NCBI GenBank assembly: GCA_947374485.1
Contig: CANCCF010000126.1
Span: 1-11,566, forward strand
Source: Comamonadaceae bacterium
Lineage (GTDB): Bacteria; Pseudomonadota; Gammaproteobacteria; Burkholderiales; Burkholderiaceae_C
Direction: 5' to 3'
DNA: 11,566 bases
Below the pieces are notes generated by a model. It had not been told where the DNA came from. It made no database searches and worked only from the letters and a program-made list of their open reading frames with translations. Made by a program: the position numbers and the translations under genes. Shown piece after piece: positions 1 through 7,806 of this stretch (positions within the stretch are counted from its first letter, which is position 1; each line of letters opens with the position of its first letter).

Positions 1-403
1 AGTTGAAGATGGAGCTGTACTTGGCTTTGCCACTGTGCAGGTCGGCCAGCATCTGGTCACGGCCCTGGCCCAGGGTTTCTGCCGCGCTGTAGAGGTACAG
101 GCCGTGGCCACCTTCGTCCTGCACCTTGGCAATCAGGATGGCCTTGCGCTTCAAGCTGGGGGCGCGGCTGATCCAGTTGCCCTCGGGCAGCATGCCGACG
201 ATTTCGCTGTGCGCATGCTGGCTGATCTGGCGCAACAGCGTTTTGCGGTAGGCCTCGGGCATCCAGTCCTGCGGCTCGATCTTGCCGTCGGCATCAATCC
301 GGGTGTCAAAGCGCTTTTGCGACTCGGCGTTTTCCAGCGATATCGGCTTGGCGGCGGGCTTCTGGCCCGGAATTTCCTGCACGTTCAATGATTGGGTGTA
401 CAT
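1..403 (-). CDS. paaA: Phenylacetyl-CoA epoxidase subunit PaaA (3' end cut by window edge)
   Basis: This is the catalytic subunit of the PaaABCE multicomponent oxygenase, which converts phenylacetyl-CoA to ring-1,2-epoxyphenylacetyl-CoA with O2 and NADPH in the cytoplasm. Translating the minus strand from the ATG at 401-403 gives 134 open codons to the window edge with no stop; the full protein is usually a little over 300 residues. Recognisable PaaA segments include RIDADGKIEPQDWMPEAYRK (35-54), a HAHSEIVG stretch with Glu67, and KVQDEGGHGLYLYSAAETLG (93-112). The last contains an E97-x-x-H100 motif typical of ferritin-like diiron sites, so Glu67, Glu97 and His100 are probable iron ligands. 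An AGGAG lies about 10 nt before the ATG. The gene starts 28 bp after the enoyl-CoA hydratase gene, and paaBCDE are expected beyond position 1. Identification is firm although only about 40% of the protein is visible. Confidence 0.95.
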   Translation of the reverse strand, partial: MYTQSLNVQEIPGQKPAAKPISLENAESQKRFDTRIDADGKIEPQDWMPEAYRKTLLRQISQHAHSEIVGMLPEGNWISRAPSLKRKAILIAKVQDEGGHGLYLYSAAETLGQGRDQMLADLHSGKAKYSSIFN

Positions 404-431
404 CTGTTGCTCACTCCTAGGGGTTGATGGG

Positions 432-1217
432 TTAAGGGTTCATCCAAGCGGGGGAGCGCTTGTCGAGAAATGCCGACACGCCATCGCGTGCCTCGTCGGT
501 TCGGCGCTGGCGCGCAATGCGCTGCGCCGTGTCTTCCAGCGTGCGCGCGTCCAGCGGCTGGCCTTGCACGGCTGCGATCAATTCCTTGGCCGCCTTTTGC
601 GCCAGCGGGCCGCCGGAGAGCAAAGGCTTCACCAGCGCCGCAACGGCCGCATCCAACTGCTCCAGCGGCGCCACTTCATGCACCAGACCGAGGCCTAAGG
701 CACGCTCGGCACTGATGCGCTCGGCCGACTGGAAATAGCGCAAGGCCTGGCGTGGTCCGATGGCGCGCAGCACATAGGGGCTGATGACGGCCGGGATGAT
801 GCCGAACTTGACCTCCGACGTGCTGAACACCGCGTCCGTGCTGGCCACTGCCATGTCACAGGCGGCAGCCAATCCAGTGCCGCCGCCCAGCGCCGCACCC
901 TGCACGCGGGCAATGGTGGGCTTGGACAGGGTGGAGAGCGCGCGCAGCATGCGGGCAAAGCGGCGCGCGTCCTCCAGGTTGTCCTGCTCGCTGGCCGTGG
1001 CGGCACGGCGCATCCAGTTCAGGTCGGCACCGGCCGAGAAATGCGGCCCGCGACCACCCAGCACCACCACCCGTACGCTGGCGTCTTGTTCAAGCTGTTC
1101 GCAGGCGCGGGTGAGCTCGTCAATCAGCTGCTCGTTGAAGGCGTTGAACACGTCGGAGCGGTTCATCCAGATCGTGGCAACCGGGCCGGTGTGTTCAATG
1201 GTGAGGGTTTCAAACAT
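432..1217 (-). CDS. Enoyl-CoA hydratase/isomerase family protein (candidate PaaF-role or ring-cleavage hydratase)
   Basis: A crotonase-superfamily protein of 261 residues, the usual length. The oxyanion-hole segments are FSAGADLNW (60-68) and GAALGGGTGL (107-116). By alignment to rat mitochondrial enoyl-CoA hydratase, the second catalytic glutamate is present as Glu135 (STSEVKFG), but the first is replaced by Gly115. The ADLNWMRR and IIPAVISPYV segments recall the methylglutaconyl-CoA hydratase (LiuC-like) branch. Its place between the binding-protein gene and paaA suggests a phenylacetate job: hydration of 2,3-dehydroadipyl-CoA (the PaaF step) or the oxepin-CoA hydrolase step missing from PaaN. 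Both are inferences; leucine-type catabolism remains possible. The ATG has no recognisable Shine-Dalgarno sequence in the 26 bp after the upstream stop, and no in-frame alternative start was found there, so translation may depend on readthrough coupling. Confidence 0.85.
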   Translation of the reverse strand: MFETLTIEHTGPVATIWMNRSDVFNAFNEQLIDELTRACEQLEQDASVRVVVLGGRGPHFSAGADLNWMRRAATASEQDNLEDARRFARMLRALSTLSKPTIARVQGAALGGGTGLAAACDMAVASTDAVFSTSEVKFGIIPAVISPYVLRAIGPRQALRYFQSAERISAERALGLGLVHEVAPLEQLDAAVAALVKPLLSGGPLAQKAAKELIAAVQGQPLDARTLEDTAQRIARQRRTDEARDGVSAFLDKRSPAWMNP

Positions 1218-1243
1218 GGTGCGTTGTGGCGTAGTGGGGCTGC

Positions 1244-2401
1244 TTACTTGGCCAAATGCCAGTCACCGTTCTTGATTTCGAACATGCGAAAGGCGCTCAG
1301 GTCCAGGCCCATGTGGTCGGTGGCCGACATGTTGAAAATGCCGCCGGTGCCGACAAAGCCCTTGGTGGCTTCGATGGCATCACGCACCTTGGCCTTGTCG
1401 GTGGAGCCGGCGCGCTTGATCGCGTCAACCGCCAGGCCCAGGCCGTCAAAGGCATAGCCGCCGAAGGCCGACACATCGGTCTTGTACTTGGCCATGAAGG
1501 CCTTGGAATAGCCCTCCACCACAGGCTTTTGCGGGTCGTTGGCGGCCAGCTTGTCCGGTGCCAGCAGGGCCGACGTGGGCAGGCGCACACCTTCAGCTGC
1601 CGGGCCGGCCAGCTTGATGAAGTCGTCCGACGCCACACCGTGGGCGTGGTACAGCGGCAGGGTGATTCCCAACTGCTTGTAGCCCTTGGTGGCCAGCGCC
1701 GGGCCCTGACCCAGACCGAAAATAAACACGGCTTCCACGCCGGGCGTGTTGCGGATCTTGGTGAGCTGCGGGCCCATGTCGGTGTCCTTGGGGCCGTAGG
1801 TTTCATTGGCCACCAGGGTGATGCCGTATTTGCCGGCCACGCCTTCGGTTTCCTTGCGGCCGCTTTGTCCAAAGCCACTGGTCTCGGACAACAGGGCCAC
1901 CTTGCTGATGCCGCGCTTCTTCATGTCGTCAAACACTTTTTCGGCGGCCATGCGGTCGGTGTGCGGGGTCTTGAAGACAAACTTCTTGACCGGTTCAACA
2001 ATCACCACGGCACCGGCCAGCGAGATAAAGGGGATGCCGGCCTTTTCCACCAACGGCGCCATCGACATGGTGGCACCAGTGGTGGTGCCGCCAACGAGAA
2101 TGTCGACCTTGTCGTCGTCAATCAGGCGCTTGCCAAAGCCATTGGCCTTGCTGGCATCGCTGCCATCGTCGTAATGCACCAGTTCCAGCGGACGACCCAA
2201 CACACCGCCCTTTTTGTTGATGTCTTCCACCATCATCTGCAGGGTCTTGAGTTCGGGGTCACCCAGGTAACCGGCAGGGCCGGTCACGGACAACACGGAG
2301 CCGATCTTGATCGGGTCGGCGGCAAACACCGTGCAGGCGGTGAGGACCAGGGCGCTGGCCAATGCGGTCTTTTTGGCGAGTTTCTTGAAGCGAGCAATCA
2401 T
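1244..2401 (-). CDS. ABC transporter periplasmic substrate-binding protein (LivJ/LivK type)
   Basis: A type I periplasmic binding protein of the branched-chain amino acid/aromatic acid class, 385 residues. The N-terminus is a clear export signal: basic MIARFKKLAKK, a hydrophobic core around residues 12-22, then TVFAADP, giving likely signal peptidase I cleavage after Ala27 or Ala28. An LTAC lipobox-like tetrad at 20-23 makes a lipoprotein possible. The mature protein begins with IKIGSVLSVTGPAGYLGDP and contains a GGTTTGATMSMAPL ligand-loop region typical of the family. It presumably delivers its ligand to the permease served by the LivG and LivF ATPases at the other end of the window. Its position inside a phenylacetate operon points to phenylacetate or a related aromatic acid as ligand, but sequence alone cannot confirm this. 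It has a strong Shine-Dalgarno sequence, as expected for a component needed in excess. It starts 27 bp after the thiolase stop. Confidence 0.92.
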   Translation of the reverse strand: MIARFKKLAKKTALASALVLTACTVFAADPIKIGSVLSVTGPAGYLGDPELKTLQMMVEDINKKGGVLGRPLELVHYDDGSDASKANGFGKRLIDDDKVDILVGGTTTGATMSMAPLVEKAGIPFISLAGAVVIVEPVKKFVFKTPHTDRMAAEKVFDDMKKRGISKVALLSETSGFGQSGRKETEGVAGKYGITLVANETYGPKDTDMGPQLTKIRNTPGVEAVFIFGLGQGPALATKGYKQLGITLPLYHAHGVASDDFIKLAGPAAEGVRLPTSALLAPDKLAANDPQKPVVEGYSKAFMAKYKTDVSAFGGYAFDGLGLAVDAIKRAGSTDKAKVRDAIEATKGFVGTGGIFNMSATDHMGLDLSAFRMFEIKNGDWHLAK

Positions 2402-2408
2402 GGGAAGT

Positions 2409-2417
2409 CTCCTTTTT
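2409..2417 (-). promoter_or_regulatory. Strong ribosome binding site of the binding-protein gene
   Basis: Read on the minus strand this is AAAAAGGAG, 7 nt before the ATG at 2401. It is the best match to the anti-Shine-Dalgarno sequence in the window and fits a need for more binding protein than membrane or ATPase subunits. Confidence 0.75.
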
Positions 2418-2428
2418 GGTGGTTGGAA

Positions 2429-3634
2429 TCAAATGCGTTCAATGACCATGGCAATGCCTTGCCCCACGCCGATGCACATGGTGCACAGCGCGTAGCGGCC
2501 ATTGCGGCGGTTCAGTTCATACAGAGCAGTGGTAACCATGCGCGCGCCGCTCATGCCCAGCGGATGGCCCATGGCAATGGCGCCGCCGTTGGGGTTGACC
2601 CGGCTGTCGTCATCGGCCAGACCCAGGTCGCGCAACACGGCCAGGCCTTGGGCAGCAAAGGCTTCGTTCAGCTCGATCACATCCATCTGCGCCAACGTCA
2701 ATCCGGTTTGCTGCAGCACCTTGCGCACGGCGGGTGCCGGGCCGAAACCCATGATGCGTGGCGCCAGACCGGCCGTGGCCATACCGAGCACACGCGCCTT
2801 GGGCGTGAGGCCGAAGCGCGCCGCCGCTGCGGGGGAAGCCAGCAGCAAGGCGCAGGCGCCATCGTTCACACCCGAGGCATTTCCGGCGGTGACCGACAGG
2901 TCCGGGCCGTTAACGCCCTTGAGCTTGGCCAGCATTTCGATGGTGGTGTCGGGGCGCGGATGTTCGTCGGTGTCAAAGACCACGGGGTCGCCCTTTTTAC
3001 GCGGCATCACCACCGGCACCAGCTCGTCCAGGAAACGGCCTGCGGCATGGGCGGCGGCCCAACGCTGTTGCGAGCGCACGGCAAAGGCGTCCTGGTCGGC
3101 GCGCGACACTTTGAAATCGGCCGCCACGTTGTCAGCGGTTTGCGGCATGGAGTCCACACCGTGCGCGGCCTTCATCAACGGATTGACAAAGCGCCAGCCA
3201 ATCGTCGTATCAAAAATGGCGGCACTGCGTGAGAAGGCACTCTCGGCCTTGCCCATCACAAACGGTGCGCGCGACATGCTCTCCACGCCACCGGCAATCA
3301 TCAATTGCGTCTCGCCCGACTTGATGGAGCGTGCGGCCAGGCCCACGGCATCCATGCCCGAGCCGCACAGGCGGTTCAGGGTGGTGCCGGGCACTTCCAC
3401 CGGCAGGCCGGCCAGCAGGCCGGACATGCGCGCGACGTTGCGGTTGTCTTCACCGGCCTGGTTGGCGCATCCGTACAGGATGTCGTCCACCGCAGTCCAA
3501 TCCACTGTGGGGTTGCGCTGCATCAGCGCTTTGAGAGGCACAGCTCCCAGGTCGTCCGGGCGCATGGTGGCCAACGCGCCGCCGTAGCGGCCTATGGGTG
3601 TGCGGATGGCATCACAAATCAGGGCATCAATCAT
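2429..3634 (-). CDS. paaJ: 3-oxoadipyl-CoA / 3-oxo-5,6-dehydrosuberyl-CoA thiolase
   Basis: A thiolase-superfamily enzyme of 401 residues, the standard PaaJ/PcaF length. It cleaves 3-oxoadipyl-CoA to succinyl-CoA and acetyl-CoA, and in the phenylacetate pathway also 3-oxo-5,6-dehydrosuberyl-CoA. All catalytic residues are visible: nucleophilic Cys90 in LNRLCGSGMDAV, His357 in AMGHPLGMSGARM and Cys387 in CTMCIGVGQG. The N-terminus MIDALICDAIRTPIGRYGG matches the beta-ketoadipyl-CoA thiolase group. The ATG at 3632-3634 is preferred over an in-frame TTG 15 nt upstream because an AAGGAA lies 6 nt before the ATG. That Shine-Dalgarno sequence overlaps the paaK stop region, suggesting translational coupling. 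The same enzyme type is called PcaF in protocatechuate clusters; the paa context favours paaJ. Confidence 0.95.
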   Translation of the reverse strand: MIDALICDAIRTPIGRYGGALATMRPDDLGAVPLKALMQRNPTVDWTAVDDILYGCANQAGEDNRNVARMSGLLAGLPVEVPGTTLNRLCGSGMDAVGLAARSIKSGETQLMIAGGVESMSRAPFVMGKAESAFSRSAAIFDTTIGWRFVNPLMKAAHGVDSMPQTADNVAADFKVSRADQDAFAVRSQQRWAAAHAAGRFLDELVPVVMPRKKGDPVVFDTDEHPRPDTTIEMLAKLKGVNGPDLSVTAGNASGVNDGACALLLASPAAAARFGLTPKARVLGMATAGLAPRIMGFGPAPAVRKVLQQTGLTLAQMDVIELNEAFAAQGLAVLRDLGLADDDSRVNPNGGAIAMGHPLGMSGARMVTTALYELNRRNGRYALCTMCIGVGQGIAMVIERI

Positions 3635-3640
3635 GGGTGT

Positions 3641-3645
3641 TTCCT

Positions 3646-3646
<1 letters not shown>
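3641..3646 (-). promoter_or_regulatory. Ribosome binding site deciding the thiolase start
   Basis: AAGGAA on the minus strand, 6 nt before the ATG at 3634. It lies on the last bases of paaK and immediately after the in-frame TTG at 3647-3649, so the TTG cannot be served by this site and the ATG is the better start. Confidence 0.7.
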
Positions 3647-4971
<1,325 letters not shown>

Positions 4972-4997
4972 GGGTTCTCCTTCTTGTCTGGGTGAGT

Positions 4998-5012
4998 GCG
5001 CTGTGACAGCGC
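4998..5012. repeat. 15-bp hyphenated palindrome in the paaI-paaK gap
   Basis: GCGCTGT-G-ACAGCGC, perfect 7-bp arms around one base. It lies wholly within the 42-bp gap between the paaI stop (5014) and the paaK ATG. As RNA it could form only a small hairpin (5-bp stem, 5-nt loop) without a following U-run, so it is not a rho-independent terminator. It could be a weak processing or pausing hairpin, a protein site, or chance. Confidence 0.4.
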
Positions 5013-5013
5013 T

Positions 5014-5481
5014 TCAGGGGTTGGCAAAGCTGGCAGTGACTTCGCCCTTGATGCGCGCCGACTTGCCACGGAACAGGGCCACGGTCGTGCCCTTGCTGGT
5101 GCTGACGGTCACGTCATACACGCCACTGCGTTTGCCCAAAGACCGCTCCATCGCCTCGGCCACCAGGGTGTCGCCCAGGTGCGAGGGGGCCAAAAAGTCA
5201 ATGTGACAGGCCGAGGCCACCGTGTTCTGGTTGTAGCTATTGCAGGCGTAGGCAAAGGCGGTGTCGGCCAGGGTGAACACCATGCCGCCGTGGCTGATGG
5301 CGTGGCCATTGACCATGTCCTGGCGCACTTCCATGGTCAGGCGCGCATAGCCGGGTTTGACTTCGGCCAAGACCATGTCCATGGCCTTTGCCGCATGGTC
5401 GCGCGACCACATGGCGGCGGCCGCATCTTGCGCCAGTTGCTGGGCCTCTGCGGGTGAGAGTGCGGGGGCGTGTTCAGCCAT
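5014..5481 (-). CDS. paaI: Hydroxyphenylacetyl-CoA-type thioesterase PaaI
   Basis: A hotdog-fold acyl-CoA thioesterase of 155 residues, thought to rescue CoA from dead-end intermediates of the phenylacetate pathway (ring-hydroxylated or epoxidised phenylacetyl-CoA). The family active-site signature is complete: Asn58 and His64-Gly-Gly in VNGHAISHGG, followed by LADTAFAYACNS, whose Asp73 matches the catalytic aspartate of PaaI. The segment ACHIDFLAPSHLGDTLVAEA (91-110) is the second conserved hotdog strand block. The protein is slightly longer than E. coli PaaI because of an Ala-rich N-terminus. The ATG overlaps the end of paaH by 8 bp and is served by AAGGAAAG at 5489-5496 inside paaH, 7 nt upstream, so the two genes are probably co-translated. 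Confidence 0.95.
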   Translation of the reverse strand: MAEHAPALSPAEAQQLAQDAAAAMWSRDHAAKAMDMVLAEVKPGYARLTMEVRQDMVNGHAISHGGMVFTLADTAFAYACNSYNQNTVASACHIDFLAPSHLGDTLVAEAMERSLGKRSGVYDVTVSTSKGTTVALFRGKSARIKGEVTASFANP

Positions 5482-7000
5482 GGATGTTCTTTCCTTGATA
5501 AACCTGCCGCTGGATCAGCGGCGAAATGCGGTAACGGTCTTCGCCATAGCAGGCGTTCAAATGGGTCAGCACCTGCTGGATGCTGGCCAGGCCCACCTGG
5601 TCGGCCCAGGCCAATGGGCCTTTCGGATAGTTCACACCCAGGCGCATGGCGTCATCTGCGGCGCGCGCCGTGCACACGCCCTGGTAGACCGCGTCGGCTG
5701 CCTCGTTGGCCAGCATGGCCACGCTGCGCATCACGGCCAGGCCCGGCACATCGGCCAGGCGCGAGACCTGTGCGCCACAGGCCTGCAGCGCGGCGCAAGC
5801 GGCGGCAAAGGCGGATTCGCTGCACTGGCCGGCATGCGCCAGGGCGACGCGGGTGGCCTTGTTGTAGTCCAGCGCCAGATCAATCAGCACGGTGTTGGCA
5901 ATGCCGCCTTCGGCTGCACGCTGGGTAGCGCTGCGGCCGTCTGTGACGAACAGCACGGCGTCATCGGCTTCGGCAATGCGGCCGTCGATGGAGGCGGCAC
6001 GCTCAAACGCCACGCCGGCTGCTTGCAGGCGTGCGGCCAGGGCTTGCGCTGCGGGGGCCTCGCCGCAGACCACGAGGCGAGCAGGCGCTGTGTGGCGCGG
6101 CTCGGTTTGCGGCTGGGGCTTTTCAGCGCCTTCGCGGTAATCGTAATAACCGCGGCCACTCTTCTTGCCCAGAAAGCCGGCATCGACAAGGTCCTGCTGG
6201 ATCAGCGACGGTAGGTAGCGCGGGTCGTTGAAATAGGCATTCCAGACCGAGCGCGTGACGGCGAAGTTGACGTCCAGACCGATCATGTCCATCAGCTCAA
6301 ACGGCCCCATGCGAAAGCCGCCGGATTCGCGCATCACGGCATCCAGCGTGGCGCAGTCAGCAGCGCCTTCGGTGCGCAGGCGCAAGGCTTCAGCGTAGTA
6401 CGGGCGGGCCACGCGGTTGACGATAAAGCCGGGGGTGGACTTGGCATGCACAGCCGTCTTACCCCAGGCGGTGGCGGTGGCAAACAGCGTGTCGGCCACG
6501 GCTGCGTCGGTGGCCAGGCCGCTGACGATTTCCACCAGCGCCATCACCGGCGCCGGGTTGAAGAAGTGCAGACCGGCCAGACGCTGCGGATGCTTCAAGG
6601 CCGAGCCAATCGCGGTAATCGAGATGGAGGAAGTGTTGCTGCCAAAGAGGCAGTCGGTGGACACCAGTGCTTCCAGGTCGGCGAACAGGGTTTGTTTGGC
6701 GGAGAGGCTTTCGACAATGGCTTCGATCACCAGGGCTGCAGCAGAAAGATCGCTGAGTTGCGTGGCGGCCTGCAGGCGTTGGGCGGCAGCCTGTGCGGCT
6801 TCTGCGGTGAGCTTGCCCTTGGCAGCCAGTTTGTCGAGTTGGGCGCGCAGGCCGTCGATAGCGGTTTGGGCGGCGCCCGGACGGTTGTCCAGTAGCAGCA
6901 CGCGGTGCCCTGCCACGGCAGCCACCTGGGCAATGCCGGCACCCATGGCACCGGCACCGACGACGGCCACGAGGGCATCTTTGGATAGAGAAGAAGTCAT
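5474..7000 (-). CDS. paaH: 3-hydroxyadipyl-CoA dehydrogenase
   Basis: An NAD-dependent 3-hydroxyacyl-CoA dehydrogenase of 508 residues that oxidises 3-hydroxyadipyl-CoA to 3-oxoadipyl-CoA. Order of parts: Rossmann NAD site GAGAMGAGI (15-23); catalytic residues Ser124, His145 (LHFFNPAP), Glu157 and Asn195 (FIVNR), whose spacing matches the human mitochondrial enzyme; first C-terminal helical domain to about 290; a linker and a second Rossmann-like region from about 305; and a second 3HCDH-type C-terminal domain to the end. This duplicated arrangement and length are typical of PaaH. The ATG at 6998-7000 starts 4 bp after the paaG stop and has only a weak GGTAAC upstream, so re-initiation by ribosomes finishing paaG is likely. 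An open extension upstream in this frame lies inside paaG and is not expected to be translated. Confidence 0.95.
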   Translation of the reverse strand: MTSSLSKDALVAVVGAGAMGAGIAQVAAVAGHRVLLLDNRPGAAQTAIDGLRAQLDKLAAKGKLTAEAAQAAAQRLQAATQLSDLSAAALVIEAIVESLSAKQTLFADLEALVSTDCLFGSNTSSISITAIGSALKHPQRLAGLHFFNPAPVMALVEIVSGLATDAAVADTLFATATAWGKTAVHAKSTPGFIVNRVARPYYAEALRLRTEGAADCATLDAVMRESGGFRMGPFELMDMIGLDVNFAVTRSVWNAYFNDPRYLPSLIQQDLVDAGFLGKKSGRGYYDYREGAEKPQPQTEPRHTAPARLVVCGEAPAAQALAARLQAAGVAFERAASIDGRIAEADDAVLFVTDGRSATQRAAEGGIANTVLIDLALDYNKATRVALAHAGQCSESAFAAACAALQACGAQVSRLADVPGLAVMRSVAMLANEAADAVYQGVCTARAADDAMRLGVNYPKGPLAWADQVGLASIQQVLTHLNACYGEDRYRISPLIQRQVYQGKNIHG

Positions 7001-7004
7001 GCGA

Positions 7005-7796
7005 TCAGTTACCGGTGAAACGCGGTGCGCGCTTTTCCATGAAGGCGGCGACACCTTCGGCAAAGTCCGGGCTCCAACCCAGTTCGCGCATAAAGCCACC
7101 CTCCATTGAGAGCTGTTGCTCCAGCGTGTGGGTGGGCGCGGCGTGCAAGGCCTGGCGCGTGCGCACCAGCGCCTTGGTCGGCATGCCGGCGAGTTGTGTG
7201 GCCAGTTTGTCGACGGTGGCAACCAGTTCGGCATCTTCCACCGCTTGCCAGATCAGGCCCCACTCGGCGGCTTTTTCAGCTGGCAGCTTGTCGGCCAGCA
7301 TCGCCAACCCAAGAGCGCGGGCCATGCCCACGCGCTGCGGCAGAAACCAGGTGCCGCCGGTATCCGGAATCAAGCCGATCTTGCTGAAGGCCTGCAGGAA
7401 GGACGCCGACTTGCCAGCAATCACCAGATCGCAAGCCAGGGCCAGGCTGGCACCCGCACCGGCGGCCACGCCATTGACCATGGCGACCGTGGGCACGCGC
7501 AGGTTTTGCAGGCGCAGGATCAGCGGCTTGTAGTTTTGTTCCACCACATTGCCGATATCGGGCACCGTGGCACCCACGGCCATGTCCGGGTCGGCCAGAT
7601 CCTGGCCGGCACAGAAAGCGCGTCCGGCGCCGGTAGTCACCAGCACGCGAATGCTGTGGTCGGATTGGATGCTGTCGAGTGCGTCGCGCAATTCCACATG
7701 CATGGCACCAGTGAAGCTGTTGAGCTTATCGGGGCGGTTCAAGGTCAGGCGGGCGACGCCGGCGGTGACTTCAAAGCGGATGTTCTGGTAGTCCAT
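7005..7796 (-). CDS. paaG: 1,2-epoxyphenylacetyl-CoA isomerase PaaG
   Basis: A crotonase-fold isomerase of 263 residues. PaaG converts ring-1,2-epoxyphenylacetyl-CoA to oxepin-CoA and also shifts the double bond of 3,4-didehydroadipyl-CoA to the 2,3 position. Features: oxyanion segments AFCAGQDLADPD (60-71) and GVAAGAGASLALACDL (109-124). Both hydratase glutamates are absent, and the GLIPDTGGTW motif carries Asp145, the PaaG-type acidic residue. The absence of hydratase glutamates together with this Asp is what separates PaaG from hydratases such as PaaF. The frame stays open far upstream into paaN, but the protein begins at the ATG 7794-7796: homology starts there and AAGGAAG lies just before it. 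It starts 8 bp after the paaN stop. Confidence 0.95.
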   Translation of the reverse strand: MDYQNIRFEVTAGVARLTLNRPDKLNSFTGAMHVELRDALDSIQSDHSIRVLVTTGAGRAFCAGQDLADPDMAVGATVPDIGNVVEQNYKPLILRLQNLRVPTVAMVNGVAAGAGASLALACDLVIAGKSASFLQAFSKIGLIPDTGGTWFLPQRVGMARALGLAMLADKLPAEKAAEWGLIWQAVEDAELVATVDKLATQLAGMPTKALVRTRQALHAAPTHTLEQQLSMEGGFMRELGWSPDFAEGVAAFMEKRAPRFTGN

Positions 7797-7799
7797 GGT

Positions 7800-7806
7800 C
7801 TTCCTT
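7800..7806 (-). promoter_or_regulatory. Ribosome binding site deciding the paaG start
   Basis: AAGGAAG on the minus strand, 3 nt before the ATG at 7796 and overlapping the paaN TAA stop. It supports the short 263-residue PaaG rather than the 560-codon open frame that extends into paaN. Confidence 0.7.

Noticed and set aside
35..391. 118-codon plus-strand frame at the left edge
   Set aside because: It is the antisense of paaA, whose minus-strand translation is clearly recognisable and open to the window edge.
1256..3232. 658-codon open frame on the plus strand
   Set aside because: It lies opposite the binding-protein and thiolase genes, which have full family motifs. Its His/Gly/Gln-rich translation is typical of an antisense frame in high-GC coding DNA.
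7001..7234. Upstream extension of the paaH frame to 586 residues
   Set aside because: It overlaps paaG in another frame, and the NAD-binding fold begins right after the ATG at 7000.
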